The translations under genes were made by a program, and so were the position numbers. A DNA stretch of 64,000 nt, taken from Circinella umbellata. Taxonomy: Eukaryota > Mucoromycota > Mucoromycetes > Mucorales > Lichtheimiaceae. Below, piece by piece: positions 12,153 through 23,644 of this stretch. The first letter of the stretch is position 1; every line of letters starts with the position of its first letter. The notes under the pieces are model-generated. The model made no database searches. It saw only the letters and a list, made by a program, of their open reading frames with translations, and was not told the origin of the DNA. The DNA lies in assembly GCA_025093555.1 (NCBI GenBank), contig JAIWNF010000031.1, forward strand, positions 248,001-312,000, written 5' to 3'.

Positions 12153-12201
12153 TTTTTTTTATTATATGCGGAAAGGGGTTGAAAGGATTTGGAAGTGATG
12201 G

Positions 12202-12255
12202 CCTGGCAATAAGCTTAAAAAATTTCCCTCTCACCCCCCTCCTTTCCTTGCCAGG
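12202..12255. promoter_or_regulatory. Inverted repeat CCTGGCAA / TTGCCAGG in ATP17 promoter
   Basis: CCTGGCAA at 12202-12209 and TTGCCAGG at 12248-12255 are perfect 8-bp inverted copies with a 38-nt spacer rich in C and T. They lie 50-105 nt upstream of the ATP17 start. They could be paired binding sites; this is inference from position and symmetry alone. Confidence 0.3.
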
Positions 12256-14908
12256 GTACAGCAACGTCACCCGTGGATTTGGACAGTTCTAAAAAAACTT
12301 TTACATTGATTGGCTAATTCAAAATATCAGTCACATTTTCCTGAGCTGAAAATAAATTTAAAGGTGTTTTTATGTTATCTCTGTGAACAACCCAGCGGAA
12401 TTTGGCATTTATTAGACCATAATTAAAAAGTGCTGCATGTCTAATTTTACTGACAATCATGATCTTATATATGTTAGCGAGCGAGTAAATAGTTATTGTT
12501 TTGGTTACTTTTCTTAATAGAATGTAAATTCAAAGTGCGTATAAACCAGCAAAAAAAAACTATAAGGGATTCTTCTTTCACAAGTAGATATTACGCTGTA
12601 AGGTAGTAGAATGACGGCTTACTATAATAATAGTGTATAGATAACCGTTCCCTTCCTAGGTTCAAAGTAGCATTTTGTATAATGATTATATCATCTAATA
12701 ATCGATTACTTCTTCAGCTCAGATGCTACTACACGCATTGCCAAACTATCCACTCTTCATCAAAGATCGTCATAACTTATTCATCACCGGCTGCCTTCTC
12801 TATTTAATAATCAATTAAAAAAATGAAGAAAGGATCGCTTTACTTAATGATTCCACATATACATAATATACTGTTTTTATGTTTCTTTTATAAGAGAAAT
12901 TAGTCAGAACCTCAATATTATCATCACATCGAATCGCACATACATATATCATAATAATAACCACGCATAGCGTAAACAATGTCCATCACACGATTCAATA
13001 ACTAACTGAACAAACCCATTTTTCAATTATATTATGATAGATAAAAAAGTACGTATTATCACAGATACAAAAAAACAAATGTTGCTACGTAGATGTGCAG
13101 TTAAATGACGGAACATCACTTGATTGTTATTCTATAACTGCTTTCACTGCACGTAGCAATCCCTTAAACAATAAGATATAACGTCATTAACTATTATCAG
13201 ATTTGCAATTTGACATTATTTTGTTTCTCCTTTATCTTTGTGGGAATATTATAACACCCATTCAAGATCATATGTTTACCCTTTGATGCACCATGATATG
13301 ACGCACAGCTGAATTATAAATAATACGCGGGCAAAGTACAGGAATTGAAAAAGTAAAAACGACTGATCGAGCGACGTTCTTGTTGTTAACCATGTGGTAG
13401 TAGATAGATACTATTGATAAACTTAACACACAAACGTGTTCTGTTATAATAAGAGACCATACGTGCATCAAAGTAGCTTCTTGATTCATTCTTTTCAAAG
13501 TCCCAGTAAGTAAATTGGTTGACACGACACCTTTTTCAAAAAAAAGAAAAAACACTGACATGGGTGGGGGTAAAAGCAAATAAAACAAAATTACAATTTT
13601 ATTGCAGCATTATTGTTCACAAGAGAAAAAAAATTCACATTGTACAAAAAAAAAACGCTCATACCATCCTTTATTCCTTGTAAAGCGTCTTCTCCGATAC
13701 AAACAGATCACCATTCTATGTATTCCATTCATTATATACCCCAATAGTTGACTTTTTGTTTGTAAATCTACGTACGTACAACCTTTTTTTTTAAAAAAAA
13801 AAGAATTATATAAAATGCGTCGAGATTTGTATGAGAATGAACGTTTAAAAATAAATAAGTATCTCTTGCAGCCAGGTAAAGATACATGCATACGATAGGT
13901 TATACAGGTTATGTCCAGTAAACAACAGTACGTACACTCTTTTTTTCTTCAGCTACGTACGTGATTGGGTTTATTTCGGAGGGAACAGATCCAGAAGCGA
14001 GTGATTATCGCAAATATTATTCTTACCATTTAGAAAATGCGATGCATCGTCGACACCGCCAAAAATATACACAAACAAAAAAAAAGTTAATATGAGATCG
14101 GGGAACTCTCTTATAATACTCGAACATCTGATATCACCACGAAAGTAACTCTTCTTTTCTTCTTTTCCTCTGTGTGAATATGGGAATGTTGAAAGCATAA
14201 TAATAAAAAGTCGAATGGTTTGTTTATTTTTTATTTTATTTTTGCGTTATAATGTGTGTCAAAATTGTTTTGACAATAAACTAGTCAGCAGCTATCACCC
14301 AAAAATAGTTGATACGCTTTTATATTATTATACTGTATAAGTAATGAGCACTATTTGATGGCGCAAATACTATTTGAACTGTAAATTATACTATTATACA
14401 AACAGAAATAGAGCTAATTACATGGATATTTTTTTTATTCAGCTAACTCCTCTTCTCTTCCCTGCTGTGATTTATGGTTGTACTACAAGCTTTGGTATCA
14501 CTTAAAAAATATGCAAACTCCTTTACGCTATGACCAATTTATATGTGAACAGGTGTACAAAAGGCTGAAATAAATTATTATGGCAGGGGATAGAAACTGC
14601 CCTTGTTTAAGTAAAAAGTAGATGGGGAAGGATGCAGATTATTTTATTACTATTACACAGTGTGATATGACGGAAGAATGAACCCGACCAAATTTAAGTT
14701 ACACCAAGCTTTTAAATAACAAAGAGCTTTCTTTTTTGCTAGCACCAATGTAGACTCCCCCCCCCTTTCTTTTTGCTATCGTGCATCCCCACGCCAAAAA
14801 AGCCTTTTTTATTATATGAAAAAGAATTCATTATATAAAATGGTCAAAGAGTACACTGTTATAATATATCCTTACCCCCCCGAAAAAAAGGCCTCGTGAT
14901 TAATCCCA

Positions 14909-14918
14909 ATTATATATA
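14909..14918 (+). promoter_or_regulatory. TATA-like element before the 440-aa gene
   Basis: [11 protein letters not shown] sequence about 100 nt upstream of the ATG at 15011, followed by a long pyrimidine-rich leader. This is the usual layout of a pol II promoter in this kind of genome, but no transcript evidence is available. Confidence 0.3.
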
Positions 14919-15010
14919 ATTCATACAGATTTTTTTACTTCGTAGTTCAACTTTCTCTTCCTCTTTCAAACTTTCTTTCTTTTCTCACTTTATTTTTTTT
15001 TAAAAAAATC

Positions 15011-16333
15011 ATGATTAAAAATCCACATCGTCGACGAACGATACCTACAAATGAAGGGGGATTAGTGTTATACGATCAAGCGCGTAATGACATGCTTCAT
15101 AAGCACCAGCCGATAACAACAACAACAACAGCCACAACAATAACACAACATGATGTTGAAGAGATGAAACGCGTCCATTCACTATTCGTACAACAAGAAG
15201 AACGAGCTGTAGCCATAAGACATCCATCAATTACCACTCTTATGTTACTTCAATGTCAAGTCAGTTTGATTCAAGCTATCAGTACAATTCCATCGAAACG
15301 TCAACCTACAACAAATTTTGTCAAATTAACAGTATCATCAGGTCAACAAGTATTACGATGGTCCATGTTATGTGGTTTGTTTGTACTGGATAATGTGAGC
15401 CGTGTGCTCGGTGTTGAAAATGAAATGGTTTCGTTGGATGACGAGTCTACAGTTTTTGTTGACGGTCAGGTGGATGATGATCAATCTTCTGCTTCTTATC
15501 GTCGTATCGGTTACAACATTGGCAGTAGTAGTAATAGTAATCACAGTGAAAATAATAACGAAGCTTTTCCGTCATCATCATTAGCTGCATCATCACAAAC
15601 TCCAGCTCCTGATTTATCATTATCTCAAACATCTGTCTCTCGCCCTTCTTCGGATTATTCTATATCAGAGCCGCCAGTAGTTGATACTAGCGTTTCACAA
15701 GAACAAAATCCAACAGCACTAGAACCAGAAGCAGAACCAAAACCAGAGGAACAATCACAATCACACGCACCGGCACCGATTATGGTTACACAACCAAAAC
15801 CGCATCAAAGCAGCAGCACTCCGCCTTCGCCGCCTCCTTGTTCATCCCAACCATCTTCATTGCCACCCCGTCGATCATCTCCAACACCCGCTCATATTAA
15901 TAATAATAATACCCCGGTTGCCACCAATAATGTCGTTCCGAGCCGTCTACCTGTGGCTAGAACGCGAAAAATTTCATTACCTTTGGATTCAGCTGCTGTA
16001 TCACATAGTCATGTTCGTTCATTGTCCAACAATATGACTATGCCTAGCCAACATGCTTCTGTTCCATCACAACTTCATCATCATCAACAACAACCAAGTT
16101 TACGACGAAGTACAGGTCGACGTGATTTAGCTTCTACTTTAAGTGGCAACCATAGTGGTGTATCACTTCATAATATTACCGTGCGACCCAAATCTACTTC
16201 TTCTACTGAGGATATTACTCAAGTTCATTATCATCATCATCATCATTACCATCAAGATCAGGCCCCATCTCCTTCTTCAACAACACGATCTGCATCATCT
16301 ATGGCAAAAAAGGTCTTACCTTGGAGATCATAA
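15011..16333 (+). CDS. Intronless 440-aa low-complexity protein, function unknown
   Basis: One uninterrupted open frame of 440 codons, unusual in this intron-rich window. Residues about 1-140 look folded: a basic start (MIKNPHRRRTIP), then a helical segment with DVEEMKRVHSLFVQQEERAVAIRH and ITTLMLLQCQVSLIQAIS. VLRWSMLCGLFVLDNVSRVLG is moderately hydrophobic. The rest is disordered: Ser/Thr/Pro/Gln-rich, with EPEAEPKPEE, Pro-rich SPPPCSSQPSSLPPRRSS, Asn runs, and a His run near residue 410. It ends KKVLPWRS. Basic Ser-containing segments such as RTRKISLP resemble kinase or 14-3-3 sites. I do not recognise the family. A CT-rich leader and a TATA-like element upstream support a real gene. Confidence 0.75.
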   Translation: MIKNPHRRRTIPTNEGGLVLYDQARNDMLHKHQPITTTTTATTITQHDVEEMKRVHSLFVQQEERAVAIRHPSITTLMLLQCQVSLIQAISTIPSKRQPTTNFVKLTVSSGQQVLRWSMLCGLFVLDNVSRVLGVENEMVSLDDESTVFVDGQVDDDQSSASYRRIGYNIGSSSNSNHSENNNEAFPSSSLAASSQTPAPDLSLSQTSVSRPSSDYSISEPPVVDTSVSQEQNPTALEPEAEPKPEEQSQSHAPAPIMVTQPKPHQSSSTPPSPPPCSSQPSSLPPRRSSPTPAHINNNNTPVATNNVVPSRLPVARTRKISLPLDSAAVSHSHVRSLSNNMTMPSQHASVPSQLHHHQQQPSLRRSTGRRDLASTLSGNHSGVSLHNITVRPKSTSSTEDITQVHYHHHHHYHQDQAPSPSSTTRSASSMAKKVLPWRS

Positions 16334-16799
16334 AGAATAAAATAAATTTCTGGATCACATAATTGCCGAAAAAAAATACTATATACCGTTATAATTTACT
16401 ACCAATCAAAGCAAACATTTTTTCACATATTATATATAAATAGTCGTTTTTTTTTTTACTACTAGTAGCTTCTGGATGAAAAGAGGGGCTAGGATAGCAA
16501 ATTCTTATGAATTTCCTCTTTTGTATTCGTTACGAAAACAAATTAGGCTTTCCTTTTTTTTTAAAGAGGAGTGGAGAGAAAGACAGAAGGGAGGTGATAA
16601 TGGATGGTTGGACGAAAGACACAAAAAAAAAAAAATCATTTGAACCTGACACGTTTCTCTTTTTTTTTTTTCCTCTCTTCTCTTTTTCCTATTGTTTTAT
16701 TTTTCTTTCCTTTTTACTTTTATATTTTTACTTTTTTTTTTTTCACAAAATAAATCACAAGAAAAAAAAAACTATCGTTTCAATAATAATTATTAAATA
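16334..16799. other. Intergenic spacer with pyrimidine-rich leader
   Basis: 3' flank of the 440-aa gene and promoter of the next one. The last 150 bases before 16800 are a T/C-rich tract typical of leaders here. I see no gene. Confidence 0.5.
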
Positions 16800-18226
16800 A
16801 TGGAACAAACTTGGGAAACGTTCAAGACAAAACCTGCAACTGCAACTTTGTACACTGATAATGCCACAGTGATTTATGTTCCTTCTGGTGCTGGAGCAAG
16901 AGGTAATGCTCAAATTCGTCGATTTTATTTGCAACCTGATTTCAAATCAACAACCGTGCGCGAACAAGTCCATAGTTCCGTGAAACAAGGCAATAAATTG
17001 TTTGAAGAAGTGGATTGGCAAATTACTTTTAATGATGCTGGTTCTTGTACTTGGCTCGTTCCAACTATTGATGAAGGTGTACTGGTAAGCTATATAAACT
17101 GATAATAATCAAGACAGAAAAAAGAAATACTCTCTCATTATAATGTTGTGACACGTGGCTTAATTACATTGTGTAACATAGGCAAACACTACCGTTAAAG
17201 TAGCAGTGGTAAGTTTATATATTCAACCAATCTATCTTCATTTCATTCATTTGATAATAAATGTTTGTTGTACTAATTTAAAGTTCATGATAACGATAAT
17301 AAATTATGGTCGAATCTTTATTTAGGTGATTTCCGCTACATTTGAAGGAGAGTTGATCTCGGTACTGCGAGTATATTGGGACCAAGCATCGGTATTAAAG
17401 CAACTACGAGTAATCACAGATCGTCAAAAATGGCCGGTGCGTGGTGGTGAGCAAGTTGATGCATTGAGAACTCCTTCTTCTGTTCAACTTAATCCATTCG
17501 CTCCTGATGAATCATTAAATGCTTCTTCGCCACCTACTAGTCCGCAACCTAAAAAGGGACTTGCTATTGATGGTAAGTAATAATATAATTCTATGGAACT
17601 ATAATTTATTTATTTATTTACTGTTTTTTTTTGTCTCTCCTTACTTGTATTATATACATATACATGTATTCTCCCTTTTTTTTTTCATGTGTAAATAATT
17701 ATAATAATAATAATTAACCTCATTTATTTCTGTTACATTTTACAAACTTTTTTTTAAGCCCCTGGACGTATTTTTGGTCCTATCCGACCTGAAGATCAAG
17801 TGAGCCATTCTGTTCGTCGTAATTTGCATGAGCCTGCTCGAAATATTTTTGCATATGAACCACCTGCTTCTAAACCTCTTGTTGCTCATAATCCAAAGAG
17901 ATTAGATTCTACTTTCTCTTTTGGTCATCAAGAGTCTTCACCTTCTAGTCGACGTGCTGCTCCTAAAGAAACTCAAAATTTGTTAGGTCATCAAGAAATG
18001 GATGGTCTCACTGGACGAACTGCTGGTATGACTTTATCCAACTCTGCATCTAACCGTCGACAACAAAGACCAAGGTAATATTTTATATATATGTTTATGT
18101 GTGTTTTGGAGGGTGGGAAATGGTTGAATTATCAGCCAGCTATTATTATTATTATTATCATTTTTAACCACATATTTTTATTTTATTAAATTTGGTAATA
18201 ATAGCAACATACTCGCTCATGAATAA
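16800..18226 (+). CDS. NTF2-like (SnoaL-like) domain protein with disordered tail
   Basis: Five exons (16800-17084, 17182-17208, 17326-17572, 17759-18074, 18205-18226) join in phase to 298 residues; the second is a 27-nt micro-exon. Residues 1-130 have the pattern of an NTF2-like cone fold: a helical start (MEQTWETFKTKPATATLYTD), strands with VIYVPSG and EEVDWQITF, and the closing pair ISATFEGELISVLRVYWDQA, then SVLKQLRVI. The VYWDQASVLKQL ending is typical of fungal SnoaL-like proteins. The tail is disordered and basic, with SPPTSPQPKK, RRNLHEPARNIFAYEPP, a Ser-rich stretch and a C-terminus SNILAHE reached only through the last tiny exon. RNIF and SNIL loosely recall the repeated motif of Jupiter/HN1 microtubule proteins, which I treat as speculative. 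Catalysis is unlikely to be inferable; a scaffold or binding role is possible. Confidence 0.8.
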
Positions 18227-18514
18227 TTACAAAGCATACTACTACTATTATTATTATTATTATACTACACCCATCAATTATCACCACAGACTTACTCACT
18301 CACAGACCCCATCATTTTTATTTTATAAACATCATTTCTTTTTTTTCCATATATTTACCTTTTTATCGTATATAAAAATTATACCAATTTATATATATAT
18401 ATAATATTTGGATATGGAGTTTTATTTAATCGATGGCGGATTAAACCACTAATGTAATAAAAAAAGGGGGGGGGGGCTGTAATGTATGTTTACTTGTTAA
18501 AAAAACAATTGAGA

Positions 18515-19698
18515 TTATGATTGTTGAGGGGCACTAGTCAATAAGATTTCGGCAGCTCGGTTCATGTCATTTCGTGCAGTTACTAATGCACTTGTCACTG
18601 CATCGCGTGAATGATCAGGAAACATATTAGCAACTGCATTTACATTTTCTTCAGACACGACAGACTAATTAAAAAAAAATCGGTGTTTTTTTCACACATT
18701 ACCCCAGAAAAAAAGTTGTTAATTCTTCTTTTGTACTTTCTTTCCTGCCTCATCAATTCCAAAATAATAATATTAAAGATTACAAACCTGTTGACGCTGT
18801 TGTTGTGGTGGTGGTGATGTTGATACATGTCGGGGTTGCTGACGTCGAAGTCTCGAAGATGATGGACCATCAGGAACACTAGGTGTTGATGTTGGAGGTT
18901 TTCTACGAGGGAAAATCCACTGAGGAAACCGGTAACGTTGGATACCACCCAAGTCCAGATGGTACATCATACCAGCAACAAAACCACATAGACTAGGAGC
19001 AACAGATGTAGGCGAAAGAAGTAATTGAAGAGCTGCCATATAAACATACATCTTATCATTCAAAACAACACCTGCTGCTACGGGAAACTGTGAGGTAATA
19101 GGTACAAGCTGATGATAATGGTAAAGCATAGCACATAATAATGCATAAGGACCATTGTACCCTTTAAATCCAACTTGAAATAAAAGTGATGTTGCCATGG
19201 AGAAAAAGAGAAATGACTTATTTTTATAATATAATAGGGTATCTTAGTAACAGAACCTTAAATTATATTAATATGAGTATCTATAATTAACATACCGCAT
19301 ATTTGGGACTACCATAAAGACGTTCTAGCACTCGCATTCGATAGATTAGAAAAGTACCAACTACCCCTGGACCAACGGCTGGAAATGCTAATATAGGACT
19401 TAATGTTCGCCATAACTATTTAATTTGTTATAAAATATTTCTTAGCGAATTTGTTTTTCATATTGTTTATTAAATGAGAATTCTGAAATAAAACTTACAG
19501 GATTACGTAGTACTATTGGACTCGAACGACTTTGTAACAACGTAACTGCTAGTGAGCAACCACCAATTATCTGGACCAAGAATTTTGTCACCGGAGCATT
19601 GCGAAAGCCTTGACACGGTTAATTTATTGCATTTAAACAAACCAGAAATAAAATATATTCTTCATTTTAAGATTACCTGAAGGCCCTGAGCTGTCCAT
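18515..19698 (-). CDS. UBAC2: UBAC2/Dsc2-like rhomboid pseudoprotease with UBA domain
   Basis: Members of this family are ER or Golgi membrane proteins with a protease-dead rhomboid fold and a C-terminal UBA domain. They recruit ubiquitin ligase complexes (gp78 in animals, the Dsc complex in fission yeast). The minus-strand exons begin with a 22-nt exon (MDSSGPS). Membrane segments follow: FLVQIIGGCSLAVTLL, LSPILAFPAVGPGVVGTFLIYRM, FLFFSMATSLLFQVGF, GPYALLCAMLYHY and a last pair around MYVYMAALQLLLSPTS and SLCGFVAGMMYHL. After a basic Pro/Ser/Gln linker the last exon encodes a UBA-like helix bundle (NVNAVANMFPDHSRDAVTSA, then NDMNRAAEILLTS). No rhomboid GxSG/His dyad is visible, as expected of the pseudoprotease branch. 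Orthology to UBAC2 versus Dsc2 is not settled by reading alone. Confidence 0.85.
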
Positions 19699-20137
19699 GA
19701 TATATATTTTGAGTTGGAAAGGGGGGGACAAAAGAAAAAGAAAGAGAATGTTATTTGATGAAACTGCGCCTGACTTTGTAAACCAAATTCGGGAACTTTT
19801 TCTTTTCCAGGCACAAAGAAGCTATGAAAACTAAATAACTATCGCCTGTTTCTAGAAGGATTAAAGTCTATTCTATCTGTGATTTACATAACTATAGCAA
19901 TTCTTTTTACATGTGTAGGGACTCTTTGAAGAGTTTTCTTTTAATAAAGTCAAAATATAATTATTGCAGTAATAATGATAATATAACGCACTTTTTTTTA
20001 TTGATTTACTAGAGTATAAATTTCTTGACGTAATACGTACAATATATGTTATATAGAAAAGTACAAAACTAATATTTAAATTAACAAGGAAGAAGTTCTA
20101 TGGATTTATTGATGATCGGTCTTGTATTTTTTATGAC
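19699..20137. other. Intergenic spacer
   Basis: Promoter of the UBAC2-like gene and 3' flank of the secreted-protein gene. I see no gene or clear motif. Confidence 0.5.
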
Positions 20138-20380
20138 TTAATTGATCATTGGCATGACCTGTGCCTTGAGGGCTTTGATGAAAGTTTCTTTTTGTTCTTC
20201 AGTCAACTTGTTAAAATTGGGAATTTCTTTAACACCTTCTTCAAGGGCTCTTTCAACATCTTGCACACCACCATTATCAGCGGCAGCAACAGCCTCTGGT
20301 TGCATTTCAGTGGGAAATCCGTAAGCCAATACGCCACAGAAGGTCAATAAAAGGGTGATTGCAACAGAAAAACGAGCCAT
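20138..20380 (-). CDS. Small secreted protein, 80 aa, function unknown
   Basis: A single open frame of 80 residues. Residues 1-19 (MARFSVAITLLLTFCGVLA) form a textbook signal peptide: one Arg, a hydrophobic core and a small-residue cleavage site before YGFP. The mature part is short, acidic and helical, with DVERALEEGVKEIPNFNKLT followed by EEQKETFIKALKAQVMPMIN. It has no cysteine, so it is not a disulfide-rich effector. A TATAAAAA box lies about 84 nt upstream of the start on the same strand, which supports an independent transcript. The EEQKE..I.AL pattern resembles many small fungal secreted helical proteins, but I recognise no family. No intron is needed. Confidence 0.75.
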   Translation of the reverse strand: MARFSVAITLLLTFCGVLAYGFPTEMQPEAVAAADNGGVQDVERALEEGVKEIPNFNKLTEEQKETFIKALKAQVMPMIN

Positions 20381-20463
20381 GATGATAACAATAAGTGTGA
20401 AATTTGATTAAGTTGCTTTTGATTGATATGAATCAAATGAAAGAAATAATGGGGAACTGAGCC

Positions 20464-20471
20464 TTTTTATA
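20464..20471 (-). promoter_or_regulatory. TATA box of the small secreted protein gene
   Basis: TATAAAAA on the minus strand, about 84 nt before the ATG at 20380. It is the clearest TATA box in the window. Confidence 0.6.
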
Positions 20472-20632
20472 TTTATTAAGTAAATCCATACCTTATCTTT
20501 TTTGGAGAAATGTGCTGAGACCTCATCGCAGAACAAAAAAAAAATGATGTAAACATCATAAGTGATAGTGATTAGTTGCATTGTGAAGAGAATTACGCTT
20601 TTTTTTTAGTTAAAATTACTACCCTTATGAAC

Positions 20633-20652
20633 CACACACACACACACACACA
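20633..20652. repeat. (CA)10 microsatellite
   Basis: Ten perfect CA units in the promoter-distal flank of the secreted-protein gene. Confidence 0.9.
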
Positions 20653-22116
20653 GTAATATACTGTATTATTGAAAGAATGTTTTTAAGTATTTCTTAATAT
20701 AATGAGAGAGATTTGTGATATATAGAAAACAACATACCAACATCTTTGCATCAGGTATTCTATTTTATTAAGGGAAAAAAATGCAGGCCGATTTTCAATA
20801 TTATTACTACACGGATAGGGCATAAAAAAACATATTTTATTATCAATGGATCGTTCCTTTTTAAAAGTAAATGTTTATACGTAAACCGGAGAAAAAAAAG
20901 TAATGATCTACATTTACAGTAGACTGGGTCTAGTATAAAAAGATCATTCACGGTCTTCTAGTCAATATCTCAATAAATGAAATTTCTAGCAGCTTTAATA
21001 TTTTTCAAGTGCTTATTTCTAATAAAAATTAAGAATCCCCCGCCCCTCGTTAGAATATACAGAAAAACGACTTTTACGTAACCTTAACAAATGAAAAAAG
21101 AGCATAACTAAAAGTATAGCTTAGATGTAGGAGAGATGTCAGTTACGTACCGAAAAGGCACTCTACAATATAAAATAATGTACCCATTACCTATGTATAT
21201 TAAATTCTTTTCACTATGTTCATGGAGGAGGTGACACTTATGACATTTCACTTTGATAGTACAGTTTTTTTTATAACAATCAATATGTTCAAGAAAATAA
21301 TAAGTTTATTGAGCATTTAACGATAATAAAAGATAATACATCATTACTATCGAAAATTGATCATGATTACTAACGTTATGGTACGTACCTTGGCCAGTGT
21401 TCCTATCGATATAGCGGACGACTTTCCACTTTTTCCAGTACAAGAATTTAGCCGACTGAAAATAGATTTACTATACACCACTTCAATCTTTACTATGTAT
21501 AGCTGATAAGAGAAACGGCGCTCAACAAGAAAAGACACTCTTTCAAATTTGATTGCGACATCTTGCCATCCTTTAACATAATATGAAGCTCAGAACAGGT
21601 ATAAAATAATATTCTATGAGGAACAAATATCCAAAGTATGTTTTTATCATAGTCGCAATAAAGTGATGGACTATTTTAATATGAATATTAGTTGGTATTG
21701 TTATAAACATTTTACATCTTTGAAAGCTACTCTGTCAATAAAAATAATCATCAAACAACAAAAAACTACCTTTTGTTACACTCTTTGCTAATTTGACAAA
21801 AAATAATTTATAGTTTTATAAAATATGCTACTTCCTATTACACACTAATAATAATATGTTCTCTTGAAAATCGATTTTTAAACATGTAATAAAGACGAGA
21901 TTTAAGAAAGGTCAGCTCTATATCTAAATGAAAAAGTGCATCTATTATTTGTATGTCTGATCAACAAACGCCGCTAGTAGTACATCAATACATTTCCGTA
22001 ACTATTTTAATATCGTCATTATACACTCACTACAGGGAAACTGCCTTTTCCTCAATTGGTTATATATAAAAAGTGGCTCGCTTTTACTCTCTTACATGTA
22101 TTTGTCTGTTCATGTT

Positions 22117-22118
<2 letters not shown>

Positions 22119-22150
<32 letters not shown>
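22119..22150 (+). repeat. Poly(A) run, about 32 bases
   Basis: The longest homopolymer in the window. It is followed by GAAAAAAAGG and generates spurious poly-Lys and poly-Phe open frames on the two strands. Confidence 0.9.
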
Positions 22151-22152
<2 letters not shown>

Positions 22153-22982
22153 AAAAAAGGAGTCGTGACGAAACTCTTGCTAATATCGCCTTCTTTATGT
22201 CTGGAAACAAAGTGTTCTTGGTGTTGTATTTAGTCAGTTTTGAAATACCTTTTCCATATCCATTGCCTTCGTCCAATTGAAATAATACTCTCTCTTTGCT
22301 ATTTTAATACGTATCAAATAAAAGTTATTTATTAAGCTTTTTTTTTAAAAAAAAACTGAAGTACGGCTACGTACGTAAAAAAGAAAAGTGTTGTATACAT
22401 TTGTTACTTATACTAATAGTGACGGACTGTAACCAATAAATTACTTGACGACAAAGACATATGGAATTGCTACGGACACCCAACAAATAAAAAGTTATCA
22501 TATAAGTATACTAAAATCATACAAATTATAGTAACAGCGTTATCAACATCAATAGCGCGTATTTAATGGCTCATATGTAACATTAAAAGTATAAATTATT
22601 TCTTGTTTGTCTTGTCTTCGCGGGGGCTGCGTGGTGATATGGTGAGAAAAGATAATAATTATTGACTGTTATCATAAAAAGTTGAACTACTAATATAAGT
22701 TCCATAAGCATTTTTAACTTATATAACAATAATAGTAATAACTGTATAGATATTGTATGTATGGCTGGATACAATGTAATTGATATATCATATTGTTGTG
22801 TGCCTTTAAAGAAATTTAAAAGTGGGGTGTCCGTAAGAGTTGAAATTACCTAACACGGTATGTTTTTGGGATGTCCATAGTAATTGTTCCCAAAGACATA
22901 TTAATCGTTCGCTCAGGAGAGTCGTGTTATTCCAATCCCGTTCCCTTTTACTAAAAATCTCATAATTTTAGCTCTTTATTAG

Positions 22983-23109
22983 GCCATCGAAATTAATGCT
23001 GTTAGTCAAAGAACTGAAAGTAATTATAGAAATCATGTTCATTTACCAGGTGAAGTTGACAACAAGGACGATGGTGATTTACATGGATTATTATTATGGA
23101 GCATGTAAT
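22983..23109 (+). pseudogene. Possible exon fragment of unknown origin
   Basis: After an acceptor-like TTATTAG, one frame reads AIEINAVSQRTESNYRNHVH followed by a Pro/Gly/Asp-rich end and a stop. Its composition is protein-like, unlike the surrounding AT-rich DNA, but no upstream exon or start could be joined to it. It could be the last exon of a short gene or a relic. Confidence 0.2.
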
Positions 23110-23644
23110 ATGTGATTATTAAGCCCAAAGATACTAATAGTTGCTGTATATCATTGATAATGCTACACCATCTTTTCAGTAAATTTACAGTATATAGTTC
23201 TACCTAAAGCAACGGAATAAATATAACCCCTAGTGATAGTACTCATGCGTATTGTGAAAAGAGAATGATTCTGATCGACATGTAAAAAATACTATTTATC
23301 ATATAAGAACTAAACTGAATCTTGTTTTTTTTTGTATATGAGGATTAATGTATCGTAATATAAAATTATATATGACAATTCCTATCATGGGAATTAATAG
23401 GATAATCATTGAAATTACAAAGATCAAGCTAGTCTGTGACCGATAATATCCTGAAATACGTCTATAATTTGTCAGATACCGGGTACCTTTTTTACTGATG
23501 CTATTTACTCCACACAAATGTAAAAATCAGGAGTTTTTCAACTCCCGATTCAAAAAAAAAAATTATGATCTAAAATGGAAATCTTTTTTTTTTTACATAC
23601 CTTTTCTTTTCACTTTTTTTTTTCTTTGTGTTCTATATTTTACA

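Larger units (their letters stand above)
12153..15010. other. Long intergenic region between divergent genes
   Basis: Nearly 2.9 kb separates the divergent ATP17 gene (-) and the 440-aa gene (+). An inverted repeat (12202-12255) sits in the ATP17 promoter. GTACGTAC-type palindromes occur near 13770, 13931 and 13954. A TATATAA element lies near 14910 about 100 nt before the 15011 start, and a CT-rich tract (14945-15000) comes just before the start. The scattered open frames have no coding character. Confidence 0.5.
20381..23644. other. Gene-poor 3.3 kb region
   Basis: It holds (CA)10 at 20633-20652, an uninterrupted run of about 32 A at 22119-22150, GTACGTAC near 21380 and ACGTACGT near 22364. 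A coding-like scrap at 22983-23109 is listed separately. Apart from these I see only AT-rich DNA. The A run could be a retroposon tail, but I find no coding or tRNA-like body next to it. Confidence 0.45.

Noticed and set aside
13268..14198. Several minus-strand frames of 75-106 codons
   Set aside because: Hydrophobic, AT-driven composition with no start context, splice support or recognisable family.
22052..22280. Open frames of 74 codons on both strands
   Set aside because: They are created by the run of about 32 A/T and encode poly-Lys or poly-Phe.
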